This document shows, one piece after another, positions 35,350 through 46,112 of a DNA stretch of 64,000 nucleotides. Below the pieces are notes generated by a model. It saw only the letters and a program-made list of their open reading frames with translations, searched no databases and was not told where the DNA came from. Source of the stretch: Alphaproteobacteria bacterium (GTDB taxonomy: Bacteria; Pseudomonadota; Alphaproteobacteria; Rhodobacterales; Rhodobacteraceae); contig JAUHXK010000002.1 of the NCBI GenBank assembly GCA_030427405.1, positions 1 through 64,000 of the forward strand. Direction: 5' to 3'. Both the position numbers and the translations under genes were made by a program. Each line of letters opens with the position of its first letter. The first letter of the stretch is position 1.

Positions 35350-36452
35350 GAGAAGGTCTTTCTGGGATCAAACGCATCGCGCACGCCTTCGAAGATGAAG
35401 ACCAGCAGCGACAGCATGACGGCAAAGGTGAAGAACGCGGTAAAGGCCAGCCACGGCGCCTGCAGGTTCTGCTTGGCCTGCAAGGTCAGCTCGCCCAGCG
35501 ACGGGGCCGAGGATGGCAGGCCAAAGCCAAGGAAATCCAACGAGGCCAGCCCGCCGATGGTGCCGGTCACGATGAACGGCATAAAGGTCAGCGTCGCGAC
35601 CATCGCGTTGGGCAGCATGTGGCGGAACATGATGGTCATGTTGCCAACCCCCAGGGCCCGCGCGGCGCGGACATATTCAAGGTTGCGCGCCCTCAGGAAC
35701 TCGGCCCGGACAACGCCGACCAGCCCGGTCCAGCCGAACAGGATCATCAGGGCCACCAGCAGCCAGAAACTTCGCCCCAGGATCGCAAACATGATGATGA
35801 TGACATAAAGCGACGGCGTCGCCGACCAGATCTCGATGACCCGCTGGAAAATCAGGTCCAGCCAGCCGCCAAAGAAGCCTTGTATGGCACCGGCGAAAAT
35901 GCCGATCAGGCTGGCCGCACCGGTGACGACAAGCGTGAACAGGATCGACAGGCGAAAGCCGTAGATCACGCGGGCGAGAACGTCTCGTTTGGTGTCGTCG
36001 GTACCCAGCAGATTCTGACCGTTGGGCGGCAGGGGGGCCGCGCCGGGCCGGTCGACCGATGTGTTGTAGGAATACGGGATCAAGGGCCAGACCGACCATC
36101 CCCGCTCGAACCCGTCCGCCTCGAATGTTCCGGCCTCGATCTGCGCGATGATGCCTTCGGGGTCGTCAAAACATTGCTCCAGCCCACCGCTGTCGATCAG
36201 GCAGCGCACTTCGGGGTCGCGATAGATCGCTTCGGTCTGGAAATCCCCGCCAAACTCGGTTTCGGCGTAAAAATGGAAGATCGGAGTATAAAAATCGCCT
36301 CGGTATTTGATGAGGATCGGTTTGTCATTGGCGATGAACTCGGCAAACAGGGACAGCCCGAACAAAACCGAAAATATGAGGAGCGACCAGAACGCCCGGC
36401 CGTTGCGCCGGAAATTGCGCCAGCGGCGCTGATTGAGGGGGGAAAGTGCCAT
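35346..36452 (-). CDS. yejE: Peptide ABC transporter permease (YejE type)
   Basis: The product has 368 residues with an N-terminal membrane helix, a long periplasmic segment (about 50-155, containing FYTPIFHFYAETEFGGDFQT) and a C-terminal DppC-type permease domain with the EAA-like loop (RAARALGVGNMTIMFRHMLP). The large periplasmic insertion is characteristic of YejE. Its start abuts the yejB stop. Confidence 0.93.
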   Translation of the reverse strand: MALSPLNQRRWRNFRRNGRAFWSLLIFSVLFGLSLFAEFIANDKPILIKYRGDFYTPIFHFYAETEFGGDFQTEAIYRDPEVRCLIDSGGLEQCFDDPEGIIAQIEAGTFEADGFERGWSVWPLIPYSYNTSVDRPGAAPLPPNGQNLLGTDDTKRDVLARVIYGFRLSILFTLVVTGAASLIGIFAGAIQGFFGGWLDLIFQRVIEIWSATPSLYVIIIMFAILGRSFWLLVALMILFGWTGLVGVVRAEFLRARNLEYVRAARALGVGNMTIMFRHMLPNAMVATLTFMPFIVTGTIGGLASLDFLGFGLPSSAPSLGELTLQAKQNLQAPWLAFTAFFTFAVMLSLLVFIFEGVRDAFDPRKTFS

Positions 36453-37538
36453 TTACCCCTCCCGCTTTTCGAAGTCGATGCGTGGGTCGACCAGCACATA
36501 CATCAGGTCGCTGATGATACCGACGATCAGGCCCATCAGGCCGAATATGAAGAGTGTGCCGAATATCACCGGGTAATCCCGCGCCACGGCGGCCTCGAAT
36601 CCCAGGCGGCCCAGGCCATCCAGCGAAAAGATGGTTTCAATGATGATGGAACCGCCAAAAAAGACCCCGATGAACACCGCGGGGAACCCCGCGATCACGA
36701 TCAGCATCGCATTGCGAAAAACGTGACCATACAGCACGCGGTGTTCGCTCAGCCCTTTGGCGCGCGCAGTCATGACGTATTGCTTCTTGATCTCGTCAAG
36801 AAACGAATTTTTCGTCAGCAGCGTCAGCGTTGCAAAGGCGGAAATCGTCAGGGCGATGATCGGCAGCGCAATATGCCAGAAGTAATCCGCCACCTTGCCA
36901 AACAGGCTGAGGCTTTCCCAATTGTCAGAGGTCAACCCGCGCAGCGGGAAAATCTGCCAATAAGACCCGCCCGCAAACAGAACCAGCAACAGGATCGCAA
37001 ACAGGAAGCCCGGAATGGCATAGGCCACGATTATCATCCCGCTGGTCCATGTATCAAAGCTGGACCCGTCTTTGATCGCCTTGCGGATGCCAAGTGGAAT
37101 GGACACCAGATAGGCAATCAGCGTGGACCATAGCCCCAGCGAGATGGATACCGGCATCTTTTCGACCACCAGGTCGATCACACTGATCGAGCGGAAATAG
37201 CTTTCGCCGAAATCCAGCGTCAGGTAATTGCCCATCATGGTCAGGAACCGCTCGAGCGGTGGCTTGTCAAAGCCGAACTCTTTCTCGAGGTCTTCGATAA
37301 ATTCCTTTGGCAGGCCCCGTGCGCCGACATAATCGCTGTCGGAACCAAAGGTTTCTTCGTTTGTGGCCCCTTCGCCGCCGGCAAACCCGGCGAACACGTC
37401 GCCTTCGCCCTGCATCTGCGCAAGAATCTGTTCAATCGGCCCGCCCGGAACAAATTGCACCAGCGTGAAGTTGACGATCATGATGCCCAGCAAAGTCGGA
37501 ATGACCAACAGTAGGCGTCTTAGAATATATGCTCCCAA
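36453..37538 (-). CDS. yejB: Peptide ABC transporter permease (YejB type)
   Basis: This is a 361-residue inner-membrane permease of the DppB family. It begins [20 protein letters not shown] and has the EAA-like loop ([20 protein letters not shown]). A loop insertion ([19 protein letters not shown], about residues 46-64) follows the first helix. It forms the channel with YejE. Confidence 0.94.
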   Translation of the reverse strand: MGAYILRRLLLVIPTLLGIMIVNFTLVQFVPGGPIEQILAQMQGEGDVFAGFAGGEGATNEETFGSDSDYVGARGLPKEFIEDLEKEFGFDKPPLERFLTMMGNYLTLDFGESYFRSISVIDLVVEKMPVSISLGLWSTLIAYLVSIPLGIRKAIKDGSSFDTWTSGMIIVAYAIPGFLFAILLLVLFAGGSYWQIFPLRGLTSDNWESLSLFGKVADYFWHIALPIIALTISAFATLTLLTKNSFLDEIKKQYVMTARAKGLSEHRVLYGHVFRNAMLIVIAGFPAVFIGVFFGGSIIIETIFSLDGLGRLGFEAAVARDYPVIFGTLFIFGLMGLIVGIISDLMYVLVDPRIDFEKREG

Positions 37539-37545
37539 GGGTTTT

Positions 37546-39483
37546 TTACCTCAACGCGCCAGCGGCTTTCAGGGCTTCGTATTTCTCTTGGTTGAACCAC
37601 CAAAAGTCCAGATAGCCAAGCCCCCGCGGCGGCAATTCCTCGGGGTGTTCGAACATGTCGTAATAGGCAACCCAATGCTCCGGGACGTAACCGGCCGGAA
37701 TCTGGATGCGCCGGAACCGCAGCGCACGGTCCAGCGCCTTGAGCGCGGCAATCTCTTCTTCGCGCGAATTGGTCAGCAGCGACTTTTCGATGATCGCGTC
37801 AATAAGAGGATCCTGCAGCGATTGCGGGTTATAGGATGACACGACCGCCGTTTCCGAACCATAGGCCTGTTTCAGACCGGTACTGGCGGTCTCGAACGGC
37901 TGGTTGCGGAAGAACATCATGTCCCAGTCCTTGTCGTAATAGCGCTGGGCATATTGCGCCGTGTCGACCTTTTCCGCCTCGACCGACACGCCAAAATTCT
38001 TGAGCGTTTCAACATAGGTCGTGATGATTGCCTCGACCGTGTCCGACGAGGCGCCGGACAGCATGATCTTGAACTGCATCAATTCACCATCGGCGTTGCG
38101 CAGCTTGCCATCGCCGCCGACGGTCCAACCCGCCTCTTCCAGCAACTTCAGCGCGCGGCGCTTGTTGCGTCGGTCGGTCGGGCGATCCGGGTTCGACGTA
38201 TGCGCCATGACCGCTTCTTCGGTGAACAACTCGGCCGGGACCACGTCGCCGAGGCTTTCCAAAAACGTCCTTTCCAACCCCTCGGGCACGCCAAAGGCCT
38301 GAGCTTCGGAATTCTCGGTAAACGAGTGGCGCTGGGTCGTCAGGCCATATTGCAAAGATGCCGCCGTCCAGTCGAAGTTGAACGCAAGGCCCAGTGCCTC
38401 GCGAACCTTGATGTCGGTAAAGGGGTCGCGCAGAAAGTTGAATACAAATCCCGACGCCACCGGAGGGGTCATGTCCGGCACGGTTTCCAGTTTTACATAG
38501 CCTTTTTCAACGGCCGGAAAATCATAGCCCGTTGCCCATTTCTTGGTGCTACCCTCGGCCCGGAAAGTATATAGCCCGGCCTTGAACGCCTCGAACTCGG
38601 CTGCGTCATCTGCGAAATACTCGACCTTCACCCGTTCAAAATTGTGCCGCCCCTTGTTGATCGGCAGGTGCCAGCCCCAATAGTCGGGGTTGCGCTTGTA
38701 GACGATGAACCGGTTCGCCTCATAACTGTCCAGAACATAGGGCCCGCTACCCAGCGGAATGTTCCAGCTTTGCTTGTCCAGCCTCTCTCCGGTGCGTTCA
38801 TACCAGTCTTTCGAGAAAACCGGCGTGCTGCCGACCTGGGAAATCAGCGACCGACGCGAGATACCATCCACAAAGTTGTATCTGATCGTGTGGTCATCGA
38901 TGATCTCGTAGCCTTCGATGCGCTGCTTGACCGCGCGCGCATAACTGCGGATCGCCTGGTCAAGGAACAGATCATGCGTAAAGGCAGCGTCATGCGCCGT
39001 CAGCGGCGTGCCGTCCGAAAACCTGGCTTCGGGGCGCATGTGAAACACGCACCACCTTTTGGATTTGGGGTATTCGACCGCCTCGGCAATCAGCCCATAT
39101 AGTTCGGTAATGGAATCCGCCGGCGTCTGCGTGCCAAACGGGCCGTCGCCGAACATCCCTTCAGCCACCAAACCGGAATACAGCCCCGCCTTGCCCTGCC
39201 AGTTCCAGCGGTTCATCCCGTCAAATGTTCCGCGCGTACTGACCGAGATTTCGCCGCCCACCGGCGCGTTGGGGTTCACATAGTCGAAATGCGGGTAATC
39301 CGCCGGGTATTTCAGGTCACCGAAAAAGGAATACCCGTGCGCCCGGATGATCTCTTCTTCGTCCACCCCGGTCGCCAGACCGGCGCCCGGCACCATCGAG
39401 GTCAGCGCACTGGCCCCAAGCATTTGCAACGTGGTTCTGCGATCGACTTCAATCCTGAAGTTTCGCTCATCTTTCTTCACCAT
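37546..39483 (-). CDS. yejA: Periplasmic oligopeptide-binding protein (YejA type)
   Basis: This is an extracellular solute-binding protein of family 5, 645 residues. The N-terminus carries [10 protein letters not shown], a possible twin-arginine signal, before a hydrophobic stretch and a cleavage region near GLATG. The mature part shows the class motifs ([19 protein letters not shown] near residue 150). It is the first gene of yejA-B-E-F; in E. coli this system takes up peptides including microcin C, which is known for the family, not shown here. Confidence 0.92.
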   Translation of the reverse strand: MVKKDERNFRIEVDRRTTLQMLGASALTSMVPGAGLATGVDEEEIIRAHGYSFFGDLKYPADYPHFDYVNPNAPVGGEISVSTRGTFDGMNRWNWQGKAGLYSGLVAEGMFGDGPFGTQTPADSITELYGLIAEAVEYPKSKRWCVFHMRPEARFSDGTPLTAHDAAFTHDLFLDQAIRSYARAVKQRIEGYEIIDDHTIRYNFVDGISRRSLISQVGSTPVFSKDWYERTGERLDKQSWNIPLGSGPYVLDSYEANRFIVYKRNPDYWGWHLPINKGRHNFERVKVEYFADDAAEFEAFKAGLYTFRAEGSTKKWATGYDFPAVEKGYVKLETVPDMTPPVASGFVFNFLRDPFTDIKVREALGLAFNFDWTAASLQYGLTTQRHSFTENSEAQAFGVPEGLERTFLESLGDVVPAELFTEEAVMAHTSNPDRPTDRRNKRRALKLLEEAGWTVGGDGKLRNADGELMQFKIMLSGASSDTVEAIITTYVETLKNFGVSVEAEKVDTAQYAQRYYDKDWDMMFFRNQPFETASTGLKQAYGSETAVVSSYNPQSLQDPLIDAIIEKSLLTNSREEEIAALKALDRALRFRRIQIPAGYVPEHWVAYYDMFEHPEELPPRGLGYLDFWWFNQEKYEALKAAGALR

Positions 39484-39597
39484 TGCTGCTCTCCTGCGGT
39501 CTTTATGAACCTGTATCTTGTGCGCGCCAGCTAAATTGCCAGCGGTGACAGTTGCAAGTTTAGAGTGCGTGAACGCTTTGTGAAGATTCCTTGAGAC

Positions 39598-39625
39598 AAA
39601 AAAAGCCGCTGCGCGGGGCAGCGGC
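39598..39625 (-). terminator. Intrinsic terminator of the cytochrome c gene
   Basis: Perfect 8-bp arms GCCGCTGC and GCAGCGGC with a 5-base loop are followed on the minus strand by seven T residues, 27 bases past the stop at 39653. It is one of the clearest terminators in the window. Confidence 0.9.
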
Positions 39626-39652
39626 CTTGGATTTTTCGGATCCTGAACCGGA

Positions 39653-40162
39653 TCAGTTGCCGATCGTCTGCAGATACGCGATCAGGTCCGCGCGATCTTC
39701 GGGCTTTTTCAAGCCGGCAAAGCTCATGGAGGTGCCGGAAATATAGGCGCTGGGCTTGGTCAGGAATGCATCCAGTGCTTCGGGCGTCCAGTTGCCGCCA
39801 TGCGCCTGCATGCTGGCGGAATACCCGGTGAACCCTTGGGCCGAGGCAACCGGACGGTCAACAACACCGTAAAGGTAAGGGCCGGTTCCATTGGCGCCAT
39901 CTTCAAGCTTGTGGCAGGCCGTGCACTTGCGGAACACCTTGGCGCCCTTTTCCGGATCGGCTGCGGCCAGCATATCCTCGAACGCGACTTCAGGCTCATC
40001 GCCCCCGGACGCACCGGCACTGTCGGTTTCGATAACATACGCCGCGTCGCCATGCCCTCCGACGTGGTAAAGAACATCCGCGCCCCATTTGGCCAGAAGC
40101 AATACAAGGAAGGTGCCAAACAGGCCTGCTGCGGCCTTTGTAACTGTCATCGTGTCGAACAT
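39653..40162 (-). CDS. cycM: Membrane-anchored cytochrome c (c552/CycM type)
   Basis: This is a class I c-type cytochrome of 169 residues from the start [20 protein letters not shown]. An uncleaved N-terminal helix (about residues 8-27) anchors it, a flexible acidic linker (40-65) follows, and the haem domain has CTACH with a distal methionine expected near GTSMSF. Paracoccus CycM has the same N-terminus; it passes electrons from the bc1 complex to oxidases. An alternative Met five codons upstream exists. It is divergent from pheA. Confidence 0.93.
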   Translation of the reverse strand: MFDTMTVTKAAAGLFGTFLVLLLAKWGADVLYHVGGHGDAAYVIETDSAGASGGDEPEVAFEDMLAAADPEKGAKVFRKCTACHKLEDGANGTGPYLYGVVDRPVASAQGFTGYSASMQAHGGNWTPEALDAFLTKPSAYISGTSMSFAGLKKPEDRADLIAYLQTIGN

Positions 40163-40281
40163 TGATCGCTTGTCCATTTCAGCTGTCTGCGGGGTGTCTA
40201 AGGCTTCCCCTGACAAGAGGCAAGGTATAGACACCGCGACTAAACGCCCAAATAACGAACTTGTTGCACGGAATCGACCAA

Positions 40282-41115
40282 ATGACCAAACGCATTGCAT
40301 TTCAGGGAGAACCCGGAGCCTATAGCCACGAGGCCTGCCGCGACGCGCGCCCCGACATGGAGCCGCTGGCCTGCCGTACTTTCGAGGATGTGATCGAATC
40401 AGTGCGCTCGGGCCAGGCCGATCTGGCCATGCTGCCGGTCGAAAACACGACCTATGGGCGTGTCGCCGACATTCACAGGTTACTGCCCCATAGCGGGTTG
40501 CATATTGTCGACGAAGCGTTTGTGCGGGTTCATATCAACTTGCTTGGCGTCCCCGGCGCCCAGCTTGACGACATCACCGAGGCACATTCCCATCTGGTCT
40601 TGCTGCCACAATGCGCGGGCTTCCTGAAGGAACACGACATCCGCGGCCGCGTCAGCCCCGACAATGCGCGCGCCGCGCGCGAAGTGGCCGAAGCAGGCGA
40701 AAAGCATTCAGCCGCGCTGGCCAGTGAACTGGCGGCAGAGATTTACGGCCTGAACGTGCTGGCCCGGCATATCGAGGACCGCGGCGACAACACCACCCGT
40801 TTTCTGGTCATGTCGCGCCAAGCCGATGATTCGCGGCGCGGGACCCACGGGATGATCACCAGCTTCGTGTTCCAGGTCCGCAACATTCCTGCCGCGCTTT
40901 ACAAGGCGCTTGGGGGCTTTGCCACCAACGGAATCAACATGACCAAGCTGGAAAGCTATATGGTCGACGGATCCTTTACAGCCACGCAGTTCTATTCTGA
41001 CATCGTTGGGCACCCCGATGACCGGAACGTTCAGCTGGCCATGGAAGAACTGGCCCATTTTACCACGAATGTCGAAATCCTGGGGGTCTACCCCGCCGCG
41101 CAACCCCGCGGCTAA
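40282..41115 (+). CDS. pheA: Prephenate dehydratase
   Basis: This is the monofunctional enzyme converting prephenate to phenylpyruvate in phenylalanine synthesis, 277 residues from the ATG at 40282 ([20 protein letters not shown]). The catalytic region includes the TRF motif as TTRFLVM near residue 171. A C-terminal ACT domain ([20 protein letters not shown] then ESYMVDGSF) should bind phenylalanine for feedback control. No chorismate mutase domain is fused. Confidence 0.96.
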   Translation: MTKRIAFQGEPGAYSHEACRDARPDMEPLACRTFEDVIESVRSGQADLAMLPVENTTYGRVADIHRLLPHSGLHIVDEAFVRVHINLLGVPGAQLDDITEAHSHLVLLPQCAGFLKEHDIRGRVSPDNARAAREVAEAGEKHSAALASELAAEIYGLNVLARHIEDRGDNTTRFLVMSRQADDSRRGTHGMITSFVFQVRNIPAALYKALGGFATNGINMTKLESYMVDGSFTATQFYSDIVGHPDDRNVQLAMEELAHFTTNVEILGVYPAAQPRG

Positions 41116-41176
41116 ACCAACCCGCCGGCCGATGCGCCATTGGCGGGCGGCCTGACCGCGGCCTTCGGCGGTCGGG

Positions 41177-41644
41177 TCATGCGCCGTGCAAGTGACGTTC
41201 TTCCAATTCCCGCGCAAATTCGCTGAGCCGCAGTTGCATCTGGCGGCGGAACCGGGATTTGCCCAGCTTGAAGGACTGTAGCAACAGCCGTGCAGGCAGG
41301 GATTTTGCCGCCAGCGACATTTCGATGTTCAGCCGGGTTCGGCGTTGCGACAGGGCCAGAAACTCAACCGTGGTCAACCCGGTCATGCCTTTGCTGGCCG
41401 ATTGGAACTGCATCAGAACCGGGCGTTCGCATTCGCTCATGACGACAGAAACCTGTCTTGGCTTGCCACGCACCCGAAACTCGGTTTCCCAGGTCATGCC
41501 AGCCGCCGGGGGCGATTGCATGACGGTGCGCCTGACATCCACGCCGCGCCGCATCGCCATCCGTTCGAATCGCTCAAAATCCGAGACCATTTCGAAAACG
41601 GCACCGATGGGGGCTTCTATATCTTCGCGGGCTGAAAACTGCAT
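41177..41644 (-). CDS. SRPBCC (START-like) family protein
   Basis: This is a 155-residue single-domain protein of the polyketide cyclase/dehydrase-like SRPBCC superfamily. It starts MQFSAREDIEAPIGAVFEMV, typical of the family, where the first strand and helices form a lipid-sized cavity. It has no membrane segment. The ligand and function are unknown. It is convergent with pheA across a 61-base gap containing GC-rich inverted repeats. Confidence 0.85.
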   Translation of the reverse strand: MQFSAREDIEAPIGAVFEMVSDFERFERMAMRRGVDVRRTVMQSPPAAGMTWETEFRVRGKPRQVSVVMSECERPVLMQFQSASKGMTGLTTVEFLALSQRRTRLNIEMSLAAKSLPARLLLQSFKLGKSRFRRQMQLRLSEFARELEERHLHGA

Positions 41645-41683
41645 ATTCGTCTATGTATCCAAAGGTCTTGGCTCAGTGTCCTG

Positions 41684-42667
41684 TCAGTCCAGCGTATCTG
41701 CAAGCCAGTTTTGCAGCAGGAAATGGGCAATTGCACCTTTGCGGGCAGGCAAAAGCTTTGGATTCTCGCCTGCAAAGGCCTGCATCATCTCGGATTTGGT
41801 GACCCACATCGCGTCTTCGATCTCGACCGGATCGATGCGGATGTCCTGCGACAATGCCTCGCCCGCGCAGCCAAACATCAAGGACGCAGGGAATGGCCAG
41901 GGTTGGCTGGCAAGATAGCGTACCGGCCCGACGGGGACGCCGGCCTCTTCCATGACTTCGCGCCGAACCGCCGCCTCAAGGGTCTCGCCGGGTTCAACAA
42001 AGCCTGCCAGCAAGGAATACATCCCCTCGGGCCAGCCCGGCGACCTTCCGACCAGAACGGATTGCCCATATGTGATCAGCATGATGACCACTGGGTCGGT
42101 TCTTGGAAAATGCTGGCCGCCGCAGGACGGGCAGCTGCGTTGCCACCCAGCCTGAGAAATGTCGCTGCGCGCGCCGCACCTGGCGCAAAAACCATGGGTT
42201 TCATGCCAGCCGATGACGGCCTTGGCCGTCGCGGCAAGCTCGGCATCGCGTGTCGACAGCCGGGTCATGATCCGGCGCAGCTCGGCAAAGACATGGCCCT
42301 GGGGCAGGTCCGGGTGTTGCTGTTCGCTTTGGTCGACAAACGCCCCGAGGCCAGACAGATCATGGCCTTCGGGGATCCAGCCCGAGACATCCATTGCGAA
42401 CAGCCCCGACCCCGCATCCGTCAAACCCAGAAACAACGGCGCATCGAGCGCCCCGCCAGGCCCGCTTTGTACCAGACCATGCGACATCGGCACCAGGGCC
42501 AGACGGTCCAGCGCCTCGCCCTTGACCAGCGGCTTGCCCCGCCAAAGCAGCAGGCACCGGGCCTCTGGGTCCGCCTGGATCTCGGCCAGCCGGTCCGGGT
42601 CATTGCGGATATGCGCGGCCCGATCCAGACCGGAACCGCCAAATGTTACCTGTTCTGCGTGCTTCAT
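41684..42667 (-). CDS. nudC: NADH pyrophosphatase/NAD-RNA decapping Nudix hydrolase
   Basis: The product has 327 residues from the ATG at 42667. It has an N-terminal domain, a zinc ribbon (CARC then CPSC), the Nudix box (GFVEPGETLEAAVRREVMEE, followed by AGV) and SQPWPFPASLM, the signature separating NADH pyrophosphatases from other Nudix enzymes. It hydrolyses NADH to NMNH and AMP and in E. coli removes NAD caps from RNA. A 40-residue upstream extension is open but lacks family support. Confidence 0.94.
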   Translation of the reverse strand: MKHAEQVTFGGSGLDRAAHIRNDPDRLAEIQADPEARCLLLWRGKPLVKGEALDRLALVPMSHGLVQSGPGGALDAPLFLGLTDAGSGLFAMDVSGWIPEGHDLSGLGAFVDQSEQQHPDLPQGHVFAELRRIMTRLSTRDAELAATAKAVIGWHETHGFCARCGARSDISQAGWQRSCPSCGGQHFPRTDPVVIMLITYGQSVLVGRSPGWPEGMYSLLAGFVEPGETLEAAVRREVMEEAGVPVGPVRYLASQPWPFPASLMFGCAGEALSQDIRIDPVEIEDAMWVTKSEMMQAFAGENPKLLPARKGAIAHFLLQNWLADTLD

Positions 42668-42841
42668 TCCGTGGTTCCCGAACTTTTGTCTGGGGCTGCC
42701 ACGTCTGAACCCGTGGTGCAACGGAAATTCGCGCAGCCGAAACACCTCTGCCGCCGAAAGGCCGCATGGACGTCGCGGAAAATGCATATAGTAATTGAAC
42801 TATTGAATTCTCTTGTAAGACATTAATCCAAAGCCCTGACG

Positions 42842-44737
42842 TTGAAGACAAACACCCCGCCGCCGCCGAACGGGTCCGACAAGGACCGGGCGCGCATCAG
42901 AATCCTCGCAACATCAGACCTTCACATGAATGTGACGGGGTTCGATTATTATGCGGACCACGCCGACAGCAGCATCGGCTTTACCCGCACGGCGACCCTG
43001 ATCCGACAGGCTCGGGCAGAATTTGAGCGGAACGGCGACACGGTCTTGCTGTTCGATAACGGGGATGCGTTGCAGGGTACTCCGTTTGGCGATTGGGCGG
43101 CAACCTGTTTGCAGCGGTCCCATCCGCTGATGCAGGCCTTTTCAGAGCTGGGCTATGACGCGATTGGGCTGGGGAATCACGACTTTTCCTTTGGGCTTGC
43201 CAGCCTGGACCGAATCCTGGCGCAGTCGCCATGCCCCGTCCTGTCCAGCAACGCGCATAGGATCGGCCCCCAGACTGTTTGGGCGCCATCGGCCATTCTG
43301 ACGCGGCAGGTGCGCGTGGGCGGGCGATATGTTCCCATTCGGATCGGCGTCCTGTCCGTTCTGCCGCCCCAGACAGCACAATGGGAAGCGCATCGGTTGG
43401 AAGGCCAAGTCAACGTCACCGATGCACTGCGCCAGGCGCGCGAAGCCTCGACAGGCTTGCGACGCCAGGGATGCGATCTGGTCGTGGCCCTGGCGCATTC
43501 CGGCCTGGGGCAGGCCGAGGCGGCACCCGGTTTGGAAAACGCCGCAGTTCCGATGGCCGCTTTGCCCGATATTGACGTGTTGATCACCGGGCATACCCAC
43601 CTGACTCTGCCGGGCCCCGGACACGCGGATCTGGACTTTGTGGACAACGCCACCGGGCATATTCACGGCACGCCTGCGGTCATGCCGGGATCGGCGGGGT
43701 CTCACCTTGGGGTCATTGACCTGACGCTGACCCTGGACGCGGCCATCGGCTGGCGCGTGGCCACGTCGCACGCTGACCTGCGCGCCGTGGCAGGCGGGCC
43801 GGACCTATCCGACGCGCCCGCAGCGCCCGAGGACGCCAAACTGCTCAAACTGTTTGCCGAGGGGCATGAACAGACACGGCTTCGTGCGGCCAGCCCCGTG
43901 GGCACCATCGCGCAACCAATGCACAGTTTTTTCAGCTTTTGCGTCCCGGACAAAGGTCTCGCCACCGTTGCTGCGGCGCAGGCGGCGGCGTTGCGACCCT
44001 ATCTGGCCGGAACGCCTGCGGACGGCCTTCCGGTTCTGTCAGCCACCGCCCCGTCCAAATTCGGGGGCCGCGCCGGGCCGCGCCACTATACCGATATTGC
44101 CGCAGGGGCGCTTTCGATGCGTCATGTCGCGGACCTGAACATTTTCCCGAATGAGTTGCGCGCTGTGATCGTATCGGGTGAGGACCTGCGCGATTGGCTG
44201 GAGATGTCCGCCGGGATTTTCAACCACCTGCCCAATGGCTCTGCCCCCGCCTTGATCGACCCGAAACGGGCGGGGCATAATTTCGACGTGATTTTCGGGC
44301 TGACCTACCAGATTGACCCGTCCTGCCCTGCGCGTTTTGACGACCGGGGCGTGCTTTGCGACCCTGACGCCTTTCGTATTTCCCGGTTGCAGTTTGGCGG
44401 ACGGCCCGTATCGCCCGAACAGCGCTTTGTCGTTGCGCTCAACAATTACCGGGCCAATGGGGGCGGGCATTTTCCCTTCACCACCAGGGCCCGTCAGATC
44501 AAGCTGCCGCAAACACCGATCCAGGATATCCTTCGCGACTATCTTTCGGGCGCGCGGCCAAGCGACCCGCTGGAAAGGGCCGCCGATCCGTTCCAGTTGA
44601 AACCCCGATCCGCAAGGCAGGCCATTTTGAAGACCGGGCCGGGCGCGGCGAAATACCTGGACGAACTCGGGCGCTTTTCGCCGCGCGTGCTTGACCGGGA
44701 TGCCGACGGGTTCATGAAACTGCACCTGTCCTTGTGA
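42842..44737 (+). CDS. 5'-nucleotidase/2',3'-cyclic phosphodiesterase family protein
   Basis: The product is 631 residues with the two-domain CpdB/UshA layout. The N-terminal metallophosphoesterase half has ATSDLHMNV (residue 23 on), DNGDALQG, GNHDFSFG and GHTHLTLPG; the C-terminal nucleotidase half carries the substrate segment including NNYRANGGG. The start is uncertain: the frame opens at a TTG after a stop at 42824, there is no signal peptide, and no clear ribosome-binding site, so a short or cytoplasmic form is possible. Periplasmic homologues are exported, so the missing signal is odd. Confidence 0.85.
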   Translation: MKTNTPPPPNGSDKDRARIRILATSDLHMNVTGFDYYADHADSSIGFTRTATLIRQARAEFERNGDTVLLFDNGDALQGTPFGDWAATCLQRSHPLMQAFSELGYDAIGLGNHDFSFGLASLDRILAQSPCPVLSSNAHRIGPQTVWAPSAILTRQVRVGGRYVPIRIGVLSVLPPQTAQWEAHRLEGQVNVTDALRQAREASTGLRRQGCDLVVALAHSGLGQAEAAPGLENAAVPMAALPDIDVLITGHTHLTLPGPGHADLDFVDNATGHIHGTPAVMPGSAGSHLGVIDLTLTLDAAIGWRVATSHADLRAVAGGPDLSDAPAAPEDAKLLKLFAEGHEQTRLRAASPVGTIAQPMHSFFSFCVPDKGLATVAAAQAAALRPYLAGTPADGLPVLSATAPSKFGGRAGPRHYTDIAAGALSMRHVADLNIFPNELRAVIVSGEDLRDWLEMSAGIFNHLPNGSAPALIDPKRAGHNFDVIFGLTYQIDPSCPARFDDRGVLCDPDAFRISRLQFGGRPVSPEQRFVVALNNYRANGGGHFPFTTRARQIKLPQTPIQDILRDYLSGARPSDPLERAADPFQLKPRSARQAILKTGPGAAKYLDELGRFSPRVLDRDADGFMKLHLSL

Positions 44738-44741
44738 CGGG

Positions 44742-44770
44742 TTGTCATTTCGCCCCGGCAGCCCTATATC
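44742..44770 (+). promoter_or_regulatory. Promoter of the SRP RNA gene
   Basis: TTGTCA (-35, 44742-44747) and TATATC (-10, 44765-44770) are exactly 17 bases apart. The expected start, about 7 bases on, coincides with the predicted 5' end of the RNA at 44777. Confidence 0.75.
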
Positions 44771-44776
44771 CACGCA

Positions 44777-44872
44777 TGAGAGGTTGGCGCGGGCGAGCGC
44801 CTCGCCAACCTGGTCAGGTCCGGAAGGAAGCAGCCACAACGAGTCCCGCTTGGGTCGATGTCCAGCCTCTCA
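44777..44872 (+). ncRNA. ffs: Signal recognition particle RNA (4.5S)
   Basis: The apical domain GGTCAGGTCCGGAAGGAAGC (44812-44831), with the GGAA tetraloop and the A-rich Ffh-binding bulge, is diagnostic. The ends pair as TGAGAGG/CCTCTCA, giving a 96-nucleotide hairpin of bacterial 4.5S size. It binds Ffh to target membrane proteins. It has its own promoter and terminator. Confidence 0.95.
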
Positions 44873-44884
44873 CTTACCACTTGT

Positions 44885-44907
44885 CCGGCACCCGCTGCCG
44901 GCCCTTT
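44885..44907 (+). terminator. Terminator of ffs
   Basis: CCGGCA and TGCCGG flank a 5-base loop, followed by CCCTTTTCC, starting 13 bases after the RNA's 3' end. Confidence 0.7.
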
Positions 44908-45062
44908 TCCCCCGGAAAAACAAACAATGCAGCCCGCGAATGCGGTCCTTGATGCTGTGCGACAAGCAGACCGAACCGGGTCGTGCGGGACAGACGGCGC
45001 GTAGAACCGCCCCTCCCCCCGCGGTCAGCGTGACCGGCTTAGCATCAGGCGGTTGCGATTCG

Positions 45063-45920
45063 TCAGGCGATCAGGCGGGGCCAAACCGCCGCGTTTCGGC
45101 GTGCAAATACGCCGATATGGCCAATCTCAGCCAGGCCGTGATCTTGCGGTGCAACAAGATGGCGCTGCGCTTTTGGCCCATAAAGCTCGGCCAGGCGCCA
45201 TACCGCCTGGGCCGGGACCATCTGGTCGTCGGCAAAGGCAAACAGATCAATCTGTCCGCCCACGCCCGCAGGGTTTAGTACAGGCAGATCAGTACCAATA
45301 TCCGCAAGATAACTGCGCGGCGACGTGCACCATTTCCGCCACTGCCAATAGACAGGGGCCGGCAGGTCTGCCCCAAAGCCCAGCGCCTTGCCCGGCAAAT
45401 ACCCCATGACGCGGGCCGCCAAGGGTGCGTGCCCGAACCAGAATAACGCCGCCATCGCCCGATAGGGCCAGGGGTGATCGGCAAGGGATACCATCCCAGC
45501 ACTGACACAGATCATCCGGTCAACCCGGTCAATATCAGGTTGGACCGGGCCCAGCATGCCGCCGACAGAATGACCGATCACCCACAGTTTCGCCTGGGGA
45601 TAACGCCGCCGCATCTCGGCCCGTGCCGATGGCATGTCCAGCACCGCCCAATCCGCCATGGTGACCTTTGATCCGCGTAACGGCCCTTGCAGCGAGGTTT
45701 CGAAATCGCGGTAGTCATACGTCAGGCAAGCGATCCCGTGCGCGGCGGCCAACCAGCTTGCGAAATGCTGGTAATACGCGCGCGGCACCCCCGTTGCACT
45801 GTTTAGAACCACAACCGTTTCCGGCGCGGTTTGCGGCACGTAAAGGCGGGCTGATAATTCGACATCGCCCGCGGGGAACCGGAAATCTTCGGTTGCAACA
45901 GCTTGTGAAAAGTCCAGCAT
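45063..45920 (-). CDS. Alpha/beta hydrolase family protein
   Basis: The product has 285 residues. The nucleophile elbow GHSVGG (about residue 116) and a late DHGLAEIGHIG (near 263) supply the Ser and His of an alpha/beta hydrolase; YVPQTAPETVVVLNSATG near residue 27 corresponds to the oxyanion-hole strand. It resembles the COG4757 group of predicted hydrolases. The substrate is unknown. It is divergent from the cobalamin riboswitch gene, with about 190 bases between. Confidence 0.8.
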   Translation of the reverse strand: MLDFSQAVATEDFRFPAGDVELSARLYVPQTAPETVVVLNSATGVPRAYYQHFASWLAAAHGIACLTYDYRDFETSLQGPLRGSKVTMADWAVLDMPSARAEMRRRYPQAKLWVIGHSVGGMLGPVQPDIDRVDRMICVSAGMVSLADHPWPYRAMAALFWFGHAPLAARVMGYLPGKALGFGADLPAPVYWQWRKWCTSPRSYLADIGTDLPVLNPAGVGGQIDLFAFADDQMVPAQAVWRLAELYGPKAQRHLVAPQDHGLAEIGHIGVFARRNAAVWPRLIA

Positions 45921-46112
45921 CCTGAGCCGCCTCCAATTTCTGAACTGTATGGTTCACTTTTCACTCAGCCCTATGCCAACCGTTCCCGTCAAGCGGGTTC
46001 CTGCATGACCAAACGTCCGGTGGCGCCGTCACCGGCTGATAGTGCCGCGCCATCATGAAAGGACTGGCATCAATCATCTTGACTTGCCCCGTCAACAGTC
46101 GATAGCCGTTGC

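Noticed and set aside
41116..41176. GC-rich inverted repeats between pheA and the SRPBCC gene as a terminator
   Set aside because: Stems can be drawn (for example GACCGC/GCGGTC) but there is no T-tract on either side, so I did not list it as a feature.
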